From positions 1 through 64,000 of the forward strand of contig NZ_JACNMQ010000002.1 in NCBI RefSeq assembly GCF_020622265.1: a DNA stretch of 64,000 nucleotides. Direction: 5' to 3'. Under the pieces are notes generated by a model, which saw only the letters and a list, made by a program, of their open reading frames with translations, searched no databases and was not told the origin of the DNA. Source of the DNA: Halomonas sp. M20 (lineage in GTDB: Bacteria > Pseudomonadota > Gammaproteobacteria > Pseudomonadales > Halomonadaceae). The position numbers and the translations under genes were made by a program. This document shows positions 45,104-56,220 of this stretch, piece after piece (the first letter of the stretch is position 1; each line of letters opens with the position of its first letter).

Positions 45104-45445
45104 ATGAAAGGACTGACTCTATCGGCTGCCATGCTTGCTTCGCTGTTGGCATTATCAACTGCGGCCGTCGCGCAAGATTCTCAAGAAATAGAAAGGAAGG
45201 ATTATTCCAACAGCGGCATTGATTCGGCTCAGGATGTCGACACCACTTCGGATCGCAAAACCGACATGCCGGTCAATGATAGCGATCTAGCCCCCAATAG
45301 CGGTGTAGACTCTGGAACAAATGTCGATCCCTCTGCCAATCAGGGTAGCACCGGACAGTTGAAGAACCAGGATGGGTTGGCTCCGAACAACGGTGTGGAT
45401 TCTGGCAATGACCTTGATGATGTTTCGGGTGGCTCCGGCAATTGA
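45104..45445 (+). CDS. Small secreted acidic protein with three imperfect repeats
   Basis: A 113-residue protein with a clean signal peptide (MKGLTLSAAMLASLLALST, cut after AVA at ~23). The mature part is hydrophilic, rich in D, S, N and G, and contains three ~12-residue blocks about 29 residues apart: SNSGIDSAQDVD (35-46), PNSGVDSGTNVD (64-75) and PNNGVDSGNDLD (94-105). No cysteine and no known domain. The Asp/Asn/Gly spacing recalls calcium-binding loops, but this is only a suggestion. AAAAGGAGCGTG precedes the ATG, and a hairpin follows. Probably a periplasmic or released protein of unknown role. Confidence 0.75.
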   Translation: MKGLTLSAAMLASLLALSTAAVAQDSQEIERKDYSNSGIDSAQDVDTTSDRKTDMPVNDSDLAPNSGVDSGTNVDPSANQGSTGQLKNQDGLAPNNGVDSGNDLDDVSGGSGN

Positions 45446-45490
45446 TTCAATCTTATACAACCAGAGCAATCGACTGGTAGCCGTATGAAT

Positions 45491-45517
45491 TACAACCTCG
45501 ACATTGTCGAGGTTGTA
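45491..45517 (+). terminator. Hairpin after the secreted repeat protein
   Basis: TACAACCTCGACA and TGTCGAGGTTGTA form a 13-bp inverted repeat separated by one base, followed by CCATTTTGC. It probably ends the small gene's transcript; on the minus strand it could serve ydgJ, which ends just to the right. Confidence 0.7.
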
Positions 45518-45559
45518 CCATTTTGCATGTATCAATTTATCGTGTGGTGCAGGGAGAAG

Positions 45560-46636
45560 TTAGTACTTGCGCCGTAAGCCAGTGACCTCCTTGAGTTTCA
45601 CCCACCGTTCCTGACGCGCACTGTCCAGCCCAGTCTCGAGCAACTGCATCACTGCCAGCGCATCGTCCACGGAAACCGGATTCTCCCCTTCGCCTGCCAG
45701 GGCATTGCGTATACCCATGTAATAAGCAAGATAATCGCCGGGCAGTGTGCCGCAGTCATGGGCAGCGAGAGTTGCATCTTCACCGTTGCTTTCACGAAGC
45801 ATCAAATGGCCGTCACGGCTATCCACACCCCATTCCGGTGCCGGCGCCTGGCCCTGCTTGAGCCATGCTTCTTGAGGGTCCATCCCATGCTTGATGTAGC
45901 TGCCTTGAGTCCCGTGCAGGATGAAACGCGGTGAATCAGCGGCCACTAGCGTGCTTGCAGACAGCACCACCCGCAGTCCGTCGTAGTCCAGCAATGCATG
46001 AAAGTCGTCATCGACCTGCGCGCCGTCGCGACGCTTGGCCAGGTTGAGAAATATGGCTCGCGGCATGCCAAACACTTCCCGCGCCTGATCAAGCAGGTGC
46101 GGACCCAGATCGAACCAGAGACCACCCCCGGGCTTGGGTCGCTCGCGCCAGCGATCATTCACTTCAGGGCGAAACCGATCAAAGTGGGATTCGAAGTGCA
46201 CCAGACGCCCCAGGGTATGCGCCTCGAGCAGCGCCCGCACCGTGAGAAAATCACTGTCCCAACGGCGGTTATGAAATACCGACAATAGCTTGCCGGCTTC
46301 CTCGGCATGGCCCTTGAGCAGCCGAGCCTCCCCCAGGGTTACCGTGAAAGGCTTGTCGACTATGACGTGCTTGCCTGCGGCAAGCGCCGCCTTGGCCAAC
46401 GCAAAATGGGTATCGTTAGGAGTGGGAATGATCACCAGATCAATATCGGGACGCGCAAACAACGCCTGGGCAGAGGCCACTACATCCATGTCCGGCAGAT
46501 CGGTATGTACCTTTCCCGCATCGCTGCTCGATATTGCCACGACCTCGAGCCCCGGGGTCGCTGCAATCAATGGCACATGAAAGGTCTTGCTGGCCATCCC
46601 ATAGCCCACCAACCCTACGTTATAGATTTCCTTCAT
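45560..46636 (-). CDS. ydgJ: Gfo/Idh/MocA-family oxidoreductase (YdgJ-like)
   Basis: A 358-residue NAD(P)-dependent dehydrogenase. The N-terminal Rossmann motif is NVGLVGYGMASKTFHVPLI, the family EKP-type motif appears as VIVDKPFTVTLGEA, and the catalytic-side segment is GGGLWFDLGPHLLDQA (with the H of the D-x-G-x-H signature). YdgJ relatives act on sugars or polyols, substrate unsettled. A 23-bp palindrome lies 33 bases before the start, suggesting local repression. It is divergent from a 36-residue mini-gene. Confidence 0.85.
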   Translation of the reverse strand: MKEIYNVGLVGYGMASKTFHVPLIAATPGLEVVAISSSDAGKVHTDLPDMDVVASAQALFARPDIDLVIIPTPNDTHFALAKAALAAGKHVIVDKPFTVTLGEARLLKGHAEEAGKLLSVFHNRRWDSDFLTVRALLEAHTLGRLVHFESHFDRFRPEVNDRWRERPKPGGGLWFDLGPHLLDQAREVFGMPRAIFLNLAKRRDGAQVDDDFHALLDYDGLRVVLSASTLVAADSPRFILHGTQGSYIKHGMDPQEAWLKQGQAPAPEWGVDSRDGHLMLRESNGEDATLAAHDCGTLPGDYLAYYMGIRNALAGEGENPVSVDDALAVMQLLETGLDSARQERWVKLKEVTGLRRKY

Positions 46637-46668
46637 ACATTCTCCTTACCTACCCTGCAAGCGTCCCT

Positions 46669-46691
46669 ATCTACCGTCATATACGGTAGAT
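46669..46691. promoter_or_regulatory. Palindromic operator candidate upstream of ydgJ
   Basis: ATCTACCGT-CATAT-ACGGTAGAT is a perfect 9+9 inverted repeat with a 5-base spacer in the divergent region between ydgJ and the mini-gene. A half-site-like CTACCAT occurs again at about 46744-46750. This is the usual shape of a dimeric repressor site. No regulator gene is adjacent, so the protein is unknown. It could instead be a transcribed hairpin. Confidence 0.5.
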
Positions 46692-46807
46692 TGATCCATA
46701 TCATCGAAAGGCCAAAGGTCATCGCTTTGACTTTAGTCTAGTTCTACCATACCTTAAATGGGTTGAATGAGTGGCGTGCATATCATCAACATTGGAGGAA
46801 ACAGCGC

Positions 46808-46918
46808 ATGTGTTGCTCCGAAGAAAGCCTTGAACTACTGGAAGTATGGTACATCCTGGAGTGCGAACTGGAAGCACTGGAAGACTATATCACTGAACCA
46901 CTGCGGGAAGCCGCCTGA
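46808..46918 (+). CDS. 36-residue acidic mini-protein
   Basis: A short frame starting MCCSEESLELLEVWYILECE and ending PLREAA. The ATG is preceded by GGAGG at a good distance (8 bases). The peptide is strongly acidic (ten Glu in 36) and predicted helical, with a Cys-Cys pair at 2-3 and a third Cys at 19. No membrane segment. No family recognised. It is divergent from ydgJ and followed by a hairpin at 46979-47003. The good ribosome-binding site and helix-like composition favour a real gene, but it is short. Confidence 0.5.
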   Translation: MCCSEESLELLEVWYILECELEALEDYITEPLREAA

Positions 46919-46978
46919 TCGGCTGAATTCGAGTTGCAGTGATAGGTTGGAACCTTGACGGTAAAGCGTCAGAATTAT

Positions 46979-47003
46979 TGAGGCTCGCTTGATGCGGGCC
47001 TCA
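46979..47003 (+). terminator. Hairpin after the mini-gene
   Basis: TGAGGCTCGC-TTGAT-GCGGGCCTCA gives a 10-bp stem with one G-T pair. It lies 60 bases after the mini-gene; the T run is poor (GCTTGT), so it may only stabilise or weakly end the transcript. The following 190 bases, to the convergent phosphoribosyltransferase gene, hold no gene. Confidence 0.45.
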
Positions 47004-47197
47004 GCTTGTAGGAGGCTGCCGCTGGGTAATGAGAGCGCCGGCTCGATACGGGGTTTCGAGATACGTTTCCGACTTCAGGCGCAGCAAGATGGCTCTCTTT
47101 GCACAAGCTGGCCCGCTTTAAGCCAGGGCGTCATGAACAGTCTCGATATTGGCCAGCGGAGAACCATTCATTGTGCATGAAAACTCATCATTTACCT

Positions 47198-48148
47198 TCA
47201 TGCATGAGGAAGCCATTTCCTTAGCAACTTTTTCGTTCTTGCAGCATTTATCTTCAAAAGATTAGCCTTGCCGTATTTCAAAACCGACTCGATGGAAGGG
47301 TTGACTATCGCATTCGTTTGCGTGCAAAAAACAGGTTTTCCGCTTGCCTTGGCAATGTATTCTGCATGCTTGACATCACTTTCTACAAAAAAATTGAGAT
47401 TCGTATTCTGTTTGTAGAAATCTGCTTTCAAACCGCAGTAAGCCTGAGAAGACTGAATGGCATCGTTGGCGTCAACATTTGCCATGATCAGATTGTCATA
47501 GTCCACTTTATGATATGAGAGCCAGTGCTCGACCATATTTCGAGAGCGTTCAGGCTGCAGAGTGATCAGCGAGTGAATCTTGTAGGTAGGAAGAATAATG
47601 GGCTTGGTTATTTCCATGAAAGTCGCATTATTTGCTTCTTCGACACACTCGATTTCATGGCTGTTTAAAATCACGCCGTCGAGGGCAACGCAGGTGCGCT
47701 CCAAGGCAACGCAGTGCCACATATTCCACTGAAAAACACGCGGCGACGACAAATATGTCAAGCATACATCGACTTTAGGAATGCCAATGGCATTACCATA
47801 TACCGCTAGCGTGGTTATTTCACAGGGACAATCTGCAGGTATCTGATCGAGCACCTTGAGCATGGATTTCCCCGTATTGACACTGTCATCGACAATCAAT
47901 ACTTTCCTGGCATCCCAGGCACTGTTGATCTTTCTTCGAGTATTTCTGGTGCTTCCTTTAGTAAGGCTATGATTCTTGATGAAATCGTGCAGTGTCGTAC
48001 AATCGATATTAAGTAAAAGGCTCAGCATGTAGGCAGGAATCATGCCACTTCGTGGAATTCCGACGATTAATTCATAGCCTTGCGATTGTACTTTTTCGAT
48101 ATTGCTGAAAATGTCACTGCTGAGCTCCGCATAGGATTTGAAGTTCAT
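47198..48148 (-). CDS. Phosphoribosyltransferase-HAD fusion protein, unknown role
   Basis: A 316-residue two-domain protein. Residues ~1-135 are a type I phosphoribosyltransferase fold with the PRPP loop KVLIVDDSVNTGKSM at 82-96 and an early VGIPRSGMIPAYML segment. Residues ~150-316 resemble the HAD-like half of fusion proteins found near polysaccharide or mobile genes: LPTYKIHSLITLQPERSR, VEHWLSYHKVDYDNLIM, FFVESDVKHAEYIAKASGKP. HAD motif I reads VALDGVILN at 154-162, where relatives have D-x-DGV; the nucleophile position is alanine. The gene is much AT-richer than its surroundings, a sign of transfer. No capsule or toxin genes are adjacent. Confidence 0.7.
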   Translation of the reverse strand: MNFKSYAELSSDIFSNIEKVQSQGYELIVGIPRSGMIPAYMLSLLLNIDCTTLHDFIKNHSLTKGSTRNTRRKINSAWDARKVLIVDDSVNTGKSMLKVLDQIPADCPCEITTLAVYGNAIGIPKVDVCLTYLSSPRVFQWNMWHCVALERTCVALDGVILNSHEIECVEEANNATFMEITKPIILPTYKIHSLITLQPERSRNMVEHWLSYHKVDYDNLIMANVDANDAIQSSQAYCGLKADFYKQNTNLNFFVESDVKHAEYIAKASGKPVFCTQTNAIVNPSIESVLKYGKANLLKINAARTKKLLRKWLPHA

Positions 48149-48679
48149 TGTTATTTGCCATGATGAATGTCAAAACTTTAATAATATCATCCCTGTGCGA
48201 AGACCAATTTCATAATCAACTCTTTTTCCATGAGTCTTTTGAACCGATTGCACCAGTACCCGCGATGAGACAACACTCAAGAACGGTAGTAGATCAGCCA
48301 TCAAGTGCTATACCACTTGCGAGAAAATAACCTTATCGATCAAAAAAGCCGTAATGAGCTGTCTGATGCCGCAATAAGGTACTCGCCAGTGTGCGCAAGA
48401 CCACACCGATAGCATTTTGCTGCACTCAAGCGGTACAGATATTGCCATATTGTATACCTTGGTGGAAGAAAGTCTTGTAAACGATGGTCTAGCGCATCTT
48501 TATCTTGGCATAAATAACTAAATCATACACAGCTTCGTGAGTCTGGAAGGGTTTTACCCGCCTTTTGAAACGCTGGGTTTGATCTTCACAATTGGAGTAG
48601 GCTGGAGCCGCCGGCCGCCCTTGCCATGTGAGCAAGCAGCACCGGTCGGCTACTATTTGAAATATCTCCCGCGACACTG
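48149..48679. other. 531-base gene-free region between the fusion gene and lon
   Basis: AT-rich at its left end, where the promoter of the phosphoribosyltransferase gene must lie. Short frames occur on both strands (for example 48489-48677 minus, 62 codons, ending in a basic stretch) but none has family resemblance or a good start. No repeat or transposon end is obvious. Confidence 0.4.
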
Positions 48680-51097
<2,418 letters not shown>

Positions 51098-51143
51098 CAT
51101 CCACCTTGCATCCGTGGGCCATAATGGCCGGTATGCCTTGTGG

Positions 51144-51170
51144 ATGCGGGCGACGGAAGCCAAGTTCAAG
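51144..51170 (-). promoter_or_regulatory. Sigma-32 heat-shock promoter of lon
   Basis: On the minus strand CTTGAA, 14 bases, then CCCGCAT closely fit the sigma-32 consensus (CTTGAA-N13/14-CCCCAT). Transcription would start about 40 bases before the proposed lon ATG. This fits Lon being a heat-shock protein and excludes the farther upstream in-frame ATG at 51187 as the start. Confidence 0.65.
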
Positions 51171-51223
51171 AGCCGGCTAAATATCATCTCGGCGATAGGA
51201 TGGCACTATAGAGGCGCTGAGCA

Positions 51224-52519
51224 TCAGAATAGTGGGGGAAGTGGCTGCCCCTCGATCAGCACTTTTCCTTGCTCGACCTGCACATCGATCTGACGCGTAT
51301 CCGGGGACAACCCTAGCTGCAAGGCCATGAGTGGCGGCACCCCTTGCCAGCTGAAAGCACCGTTCAGACGCTCGCGCCATGCCTGAGCATTACCGTTAAG
51401 CAAATCGTCGATATTCAGCGTTTGGCTATCGTCACCCTCGAAGACCAACTCGCCACTGCCACGGACATCCACCCCGAATAGAGGGCTCTGCAAGGTAATA
51501 CCTTCGAGCGTGAAGCGAGGCGAATCCACCAGCGTAGCCAGCAGGGCTGGCTCAAGACGCTGTACAAGCACCTTGCGCTGCGCATCATCGAGAGACCAGA
51601 AGTCACCGCCCTGCTTCTCGACCAGATCGGCGAACTGAGCCTTCAGACGTCGGATGGCAGCGCCATTCAAGCGTTCGAGCGTCGCCTTCAACCGGCCGGA
51701 CAGCACCGCTTCACCGGCAAGCTGAGCTTCATCCAGGGCAAGACTGGCGTCGACACGCAGTTGGTCGTCAAGCTGGCTCTCGCCCTCATAACTCAAACCC
51801 AACAGCGTGATCGGTGCCTGCTGACGCCCACGATACTCCAGCCGCTCAAGATGAAATGCACTGCGCTGGAACAGAGTGTCGCCGTTGCCGGCCACCTGGT
51901 AGCGACTGTTGAAGGTGAGCGCACTGGTAACAAGCGCCTCTTCTTCACTCTGCAGTTCTAGCGGTGCAATGGTGCCCTCAAGGCGAATATCGTCTGCATG
52001 GCCCTCGAAAGTAACGCTTGCGCCCTCGGATGAAAGCCGCTTTCCATCTTGTAGCAGTTCGAAAGGGGAAATATCGACACGCCCGTCGGCACGCCGGTCG
52101 AGGGTATGAAACGTGGTCGTCCAGCGAGGCGCCGGCGAGTCCAGCATATCGCCGAACAATGCGCTCGCCTCTTGCCTCGGATCGTCTTTCAGAGGGTTAT
52201 CAACGTCAGTTTCGACCGATGGTTGTTGCCCCTGCAATATGCCCTTGAGACGAGTGCTCAACAACCCATGGCGCGCAACGTAGGGCGTGCTTATCCACCA
52301 CGCCTGTTCGTCAACCGGCGTGATCTTCAAACGACCGCTGGAATGAAACCAGCCGCGCTCGATTGCCTCCCGCTCGATCTGCCACTGCTGGTTAGAGCGC
52401 AGATTCTCGAGCGCCTTGGCAAGCTCCCGCTCGAAGACATGGCTGGAGTAGGCCTGGGCACCCAGGTAGCCTGCTCCCAGCACTATGAAGATGGCGACTG
52501 CCAGCCAAATCTTGCGCAT
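51224..52519 (-). CDS. DUF945 family protein (YdgA-like)
   Basis: A 431-residue envelope protein of the YdgA/DUF945 family, function unknown. It has an N-terminal signal or anchor (KIWLAVAIFIVLGAGYLGAQ), then YSSHVFERELAKALENL and ERGWFHSSGRLKI, typical of the family, and a long series of beta strands. It is probably periplasmic, anchored in the inner membrane. It lies between pgpA and lon on the same strand, with 19 bases to pgpA. Confidence 0.78.
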   Translation of the reverse strand: MRKIWLAVAIFIVLGAGYLGAQAYSSHVFERELAKALENLRSNQQWQIEREAIERGWFHSSGRLKITPVDEQAWWISTPYVARHGLLSTRLKGILQGQQPSVETDVDNPLKDDPRQEASALFGDMLDSPAPRWTTTFHTLDRRADGRVDISPFELLQDGKRLSSEGASVTFEGHADDIRLEGTIAPLELQSEEEALVTSALTFNSRYQVAGNGDTLFQRSAFHLERLEYRGRQQAPITLLGLSYEGESQLDDQLRVDASLALDEAQLAGEAVLSGRLKATLERLNGAAIRRLKAQFADLVEKQGGDFWSLDDAQRKVLVQRLEPALLATLVDSPRFTLEGITLQSPLFGVDVRGSGELVFEGDDSQTLNIDDLLNGNAQAWRERLNGAFSWQGVPPLMALQLGLSPDTRQIDVQVEQGKVLIEGQPLPPLF

Positions 52520-52538
52520 GACGTTCTCCTGAATTAGC

Positions 52539-53012
52539 TCAGTGCAACCAGAACCACAGGTGCATCACGCTCCAGGCCAGCACCCCCGCCAGAATGTCAT
52601 CCAGCATGATACCGAAGCCACCGGCGACCCGCCGATCCACCCAGCGAATCGGCCAGGGCTTGATGATGTCAAACACCCGGAACACGACAAAGCCCCACAA
52701 GGCGGACTCCCAGGAGAACGGCACTGCCGCCATGGTAATCCAGTAGCCGACGAATTCATCCCATACGATACCGGAATGATCATGGACGCCAAGATCGCGT
52801 GAGGTCTTGTCGCATAGCCAGATACCCAGGAAGCTGGCAACCAGCACCAGACCCAGATACCAGGACAGGGTCAGGTCGGACATCAACCAATAGAAAGGAA
52901 TCGCCGCCAGGGTACCGAAAGTGCCTGGGGCAAAAGGAACTGCTCCGCTACCCAAGCCGAAGGCAAAGAAGTGTGTGGGGCGTCGCCAGATGCTGGAAGG
53001 CGCACGATTCAT
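52539..53012 (-). CDS. pgpA: Phosphatidylglycerophosphatase A
   Basis: Dephosphorylates phosphatidylglycerophosphate to phosphatidylglycerol in the inner membrane. The 157 residues show HFFAFGLGSGAVPFAPGTFG followed by TLAAIPFYWLM, the acidic motif HDHSGIVWDEFVGYWITM, and GGFGIMLDDILAGVLAW at the C terminus, with several membrane helices. Its ATG overlaps the thiL stop by four bases. Confidence 0.92.
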   Translation of the reverse strand: MNRAPSSIWRRPTHFFAFGLGSGAVPFAPGTFGTLAAIPFYWLMSDLTLSWYLGLVLVASFLGIWLCDKTSRDLGVHDHSGIVWDEFVGYWITMAAVPFSWESALWGFVVFRVFDIIKPWPIRWVDRRVAGGFGIMLDDILAGVLAWSVMHLWFWLH

Positions 53013-53992
53013 GACGCTCCTCCCCGGAAATGTTGCCAGCCGTCGACGAGCTCGGCATCGACCCCGGCAATACCAGGCGCTTCTTTCAAGCGCCCGATCA
53101 CGGTCAGGGTATCGCCGCCGGCAGCCAAACGCTGGCGAGCCGTATCGACGACGCTGGACGGCATGCTGAACAGCAACTCGTAATCGTCCCCCCCGGTCAA
53201 TGCCGCACGCTGTGCCGCCGCATGCCCCAGGGCCGTCTCGAGCCCGGCAGCCAAGGGCAGCCGTGCGGGATCAAGCTCCGCACCGACTCCGCTGGCACGA
53301 CAAATGTGCCCCAGGTCCGCCAGCAAACCATCGGATATATCGATGGCGCAATGCGCCAGATCGCGCAACACCAAGCCCGCGGCAAGACGGGGCCGTGGCA
53401 GCAGGTATGCCTTGAGCAGTTCATGTTCGAGATCGCGTTCACCGGCTTGCCAGGCTTTCAAACCGCCCAGCCCGCCGCCCAGCGCTCCGGTAACCGCCAG
53501 CACATCACCGGCCTTGCCGCCGCTGCGGCGCAATGCTCGATTCGGCGGCACTTCGCCGTGAACGGTTACGCTTACGCTCAACTGCCCACGGGTCACATCG
53601 CCACCAATCAGGCTGACGCCGCTTTCCCGACACAGCGCATGAAAGCCGTCGCTGAAGGCGGCGACCCAGGCTTCATCCATTCGCGGAATCGTCAGCGCCA
53701 TGATGCACCAGCGTGCTCGCGCACCCATGGCGGCCAGATCGCTCAACGCGACGGCCAGCGCACGATGCCCTACCGCAAAGGCAGGCGCCGCAGCGGGAAA
53801 ATGCACGTCCACTACCGAGGTGTCGACACTCACTGCCAGCTGGTGGCCGGGGCTTGGCGACAGCAGCGCGCAGTCGTCTCCCGGACCCAGCACCAAGCCG
53901 GTCGCCTTGCCCTCATCGCGACTCACGAGGTAACGAGCGATGAGCTCGAACTCGCCTGGATCGCGATTCGGGTTGTCAGCGGCGCCGGGCAT
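53009..53992 (-). CDS. thiL: Thiamine-monophosphate kinase
   Basis: Phosphorylates thiamine monophosphate to the active diphosphate. The ~327-residue protein has the ThiL/PurM-like motifs GEFELIARYL, LGPGDDCALLSPSPGHQL, AVSVDTSVVDVHFP, MGARARWCIMALTIP, IGGDVTRGQLSVSVT and CAIDISDGLLADLGHI. The ATG giving [13 protein letters not shown] was chosen; it overlaps the nusB end by 17 bases, and the family N terminus follows closely. Downstream it overlaps pgpA. Confidence 0.9.
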   Translation of the reverse strand: MPGAADNPNRDPGEFELIARYLVSRDEGKATGLVLGPGDDCALLSPSPGHQLAVSVDTSVVDVHFPAAAPAFAVGHRALAVALSDLAAMGARARWCIMALTIPRMDEAWVAAFSDGFHALCRESGVSLIGGDVTRGQLSVSVTVHGEVPPNRALRRSGGKAGDVLAVTGALGGGLGGLKAWQAGERDLEHELLKAYLLPRPRLAAGLVLRDLAHCAIDISDGLLADLGHICRASGVGAELDPARLPLAAGLETALGHAAAQRAALTGGDDYELLFSMPSSVVDTARQRLAAGGDTLTVIGRLKEAPGIAGVDAELVDGWQHFRGGAS

Positions 53993-54479
53993 TGACCTCG
54001 GCATTTCTGAGTCGTGCGGCAAGTTTGTCGAGAATGCCATTGACATACTTGTGGCCGTCGGTGGCACCAAAGGACTTGGCCAGCTCGACGCCTTCGTTGA
54101 TCACCACGCGATAGGGAACCTCGGGGCGTTTCGACAGCTCGTAGGCTCCCAAACGCAAGATGGCGAGTTCGATGGGATCCAGATCCTTGATGCGCCGATC
54201 GAGCAGAGGCTCGATGGAAGCATCCAGATCGGCACGGTCACGTATCACGTTATGCAGCAGTTCATGGAACAGCGCCAGGTCGGCGATCTCCATTACCTTG
54301 ACCCAGTTCTCGTGATCCTGGAGATCATCATCGGCCACTTGACTGCGAAACTCCGCTTCCAGGCTAGTAGCGGACTTGCCGTTGAGCTGCCATTGATAAA
54401 GCCCCTGAACCGTCAGCTCTCGAGCTGCATGGCGGGCCTGGCCGGCACTCACCGCGCTCTTGCGCCTGGCGGCACTCAT
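53976..54479 (-). CDS. nusB: Transcription antitermination factor NusB
   Basis: Binds boxA RNA with S10/NusE and is needed for rRNA antitermination. The 167 residues are all-helical with [20 protein letters not shown] at the start, [39 protein letters not shown] and [20 protein letters not shown]. Its ATG overlaps the ribH stop by four bases. The ribH-nusB-thiL-pgpA order is conserved in gammaproteobacteria. Confidence 0.92.
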   Translation of the reverse strand: MSAARRKSAVSAGQARHAARELTVQGLYQWQLNGKSATSLEAEFRSQVADDDLQDHENWVKVMEIADLALFHELLHNVIRDRADLDASIEPLLDRRIKDLDPIELAILRLGAYELSKRPEVPYRVVINEGVELAKSFGATDGHKYVNGILDKLAARLRNAEVNARRR

Positions 54480-54958
54480 TCCTTCCCTCCAAGACGCCTC
54501 ATCAGGGACACCATCTCCATGGCAGCCATAGCAGCTTCGGTGCCCTTGTTGCCGGCCTTGGTTCCGGAGCGCTCGATGGCCTGCTCGATGGAATTGACGG
54601 TCAGTACGCCATTAGCAATCGGTGTCTCGAACTCCAGCTGCAGGTTGCCCAAGGCGGCGTTGCAGCCACCGGCCACATACTCGAAATGCGGCGTACCGCC
54701 ACGAATCACGGCCCCCAGGGCGATGACCGCTTCGGGCTTGATCAGACGCAGGGTGCGTTTGACTGCCAGTGGCAGTTCCCAGGCACCGGGTACATGCACA
54801 ATGTCGATGTTGTCCTCATCGACCCCGTGGCGCGTCAAGCTATCCACGGCACCTTCCACCAGGCTATCGACCACATGGTGATTGAAACGACCAACGACGA
54901 TCACGTAACGACCATCGACATCGGTAAAGGAGCCTTCGACTTGGGCGATCGGTTGCAT
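54476..54958 (-). CDS. ribH: 6,7-dimethyl-8-ribityllumazine synthase
   Basis: Condenses the pyrimidine product of RibD/GTP cyclohydrolase with dihydroxybutanone phosphate in the penultimate step of riboflavin synthesis. The 160 residues show [54 protein letters not shown] and [16 protein letters not shown]. The ATG giving MQPIAQVEG was chosen. Coupled by overlap to nusB. Confidence 0.93.
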   Translation of the reverse strand: MQPIAQVEGSFTDVDGRYVIVVGRFNHHVVDSLVEGAVDSLTRHGVDEDNIDIVHVPGAWELPLAVKRTLRLIKPEAVIALGAVIRGGTPHFEYVAGGCNAALGNLQLEFETPIANGVLTVNSIEQAIERSGTKAGNKGTEAAMAAMEMVSLMRRLGGKE

Positions 54959-55032
54959 AGTCAATCCTGGCAAAAAAAGGGGTATTCTAACATCCAACCG
55001 GTCTTTCCAACCGATTTCTCTAGCAGGTGTTT

Positions 55033-56220
55033 TTATTCGACTACCGGCTCATCCCCGCTCAGGAGTTCCACCACTTCCAGGTCGAAGCCCGAGAGTGCCG
55101 AGAATTTCCAGGGCGAACTGAGCAGGCGCATCTTGCCCACCCCGAGCCGGCGCAATATCTGGGATCCGGTACCGATCATCAAATAATTACCCGAACCATC
55201 GGAATCCGTGGAGCGAGGCATGCGTGTACGGCCCAGGAACACGTCTAGCTGGGTCTTGAAATCCATGGGTCCACGGCCGTCATCGAGCAGCACCAGCACA
55301 CCGGCATCCGCCTCGGCGATCTTCTCCAATGCAGCATGGGCGGTCCAGCCTCGGCCTTCCGGACGCTGGAGCATCAGCACGTCACGCAAGGTGTCCGCCA
55401 GATGAACCCGCACCGTGGTTGGCACGTCGGCCTTGGGCTCCCCCTTGACCAGTGCCAAATGATGAGCCCCCTGGATGCGGTCACGAAAGACATTGAGCGT
55501 CAGATCGCCAGCAGCGGTCTGCACCGGGACCTGCTCGGTAAGTTCGATGGTCTGCTCGTTGTGAATACGATAATGAATCAGATCGGCAATGGTGCCCATC
55601 TTCACACCGTGCTCTGCGGCAAATCGCTCGAGCTCGCCGCGCCGGGCCATGCTGCCGTCTTCATTCATGACCTCGCAGATCACGCCGCTGGGATCAAGGC
55701 CCGCCATGGCAGCCAGATCGCAGGCCGCCTCGGTATGACCGGCCCGGCGCAGTACGCCGCCGGGCTCCGCCATCAACGGAAAGATATGCCCTGGCTGAAC
55801 GATATCCGCAGGCTTCGCCTCCCGAGCAACCGCAGCCTGCACAGTACGCGCCCGATCCGCGGCGGAGATGCCGGTGGTCACGCCTTGGGCAGCCTCGATG
55901 GAGAGCGTGAACTTGGTACCGAAACCGGAATTATTGTCACGCACCATCAATGGCAGGTTGAGCCGCTCGCAGCGCTCTCTTGTCATCGGCAGACAGATCA
56001 GCCCCCGGGCATGGCGGGCCATGAAATTGATATGCACTGCCTCGACCTTTTCCGCGGCCATGATGATATCGCCTTCGTTCTCGCGATCCTCGTCATCCAT
56101 GAGGATGACCATCCGGCCCTGGCGAATCTCCTCGATCAGCTCTTCGATGCTGGCAAGCGTCGAGGCAGGCGAGTCCTTGGAAGCGTTCTCGTCGGAAGAT
56201 TGGGAAGAGGAAGGCAACAT
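55033..56220 (-). CDS. ribB: Dihydroxybutanone-phosphate synthase with degenerate GTP cyclohydrolase II domain
   Basis: The N-terminal half (~residues 25-230) is RibB, which makes 3,4-dihydroxy-2-butanone-4-phosphate: [67 protein letters not shown]. The C-terminal half is laid out like GTP cyclohydrolase II, but the zinc cysteines (normally GDVFGSLRCDCG) are missing; the matching place reads [13 protein letters not shown]. So only the RibB activity is expected, as in the RibBX proteins of other gammaproteobacteria. The ATG giving MLPSSSQSS has GGAG upstream. A true ribA must lie elsewhere. Confidence 0.88.
   Translation of the reverse strand: MLPSSSQSSDENASKDSPASTLASIEELIEEIRQGRMVILMDDEDRENEGDIIMAAEKVEAVHINFMARHARGLICLPMTRERCERLNLPLMVRDNNSGFGTKFTLSIEAAQGVTTGISAADRARTVQAAVAREAKPADIVQPGHIFPLMAEPGGVLRRAGHTEAACDLAAMAGLDPSGVICEVMNEDGSMARRGELERFAAEHGVKMGTIADLIHYRIHNEQTIELTEQVPVQTAAGDLTLNVFRDRIQGAHHLALVKGEPKADVPTTVRVHLADTLRDVLMLQRPEGRGWTAHAALEKIAEADAGVLVLLDDGRGPMDFKTQLDVFLGRTRMPRSTDSDGSGNYLMIGTGSQILRRLGVGKMRLLSSPWKFSALSGFDLEVVELLSGDEPVVE

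Noticed and set aside
48489-48677. A 62-codon minus-strand frame just downstream of lon, ending in a basic stretch
   Set aside because: It was considered as a transposase tail, but no known transposase motif or inverted repeat end could be matched.
53030-53995. A 321-codon plus-strand frame opposite thiL
   Set aside because: Antisense shadow of a well-supported gene; composition (Gln/His/Arg-rich) is typical of mirrored codons.
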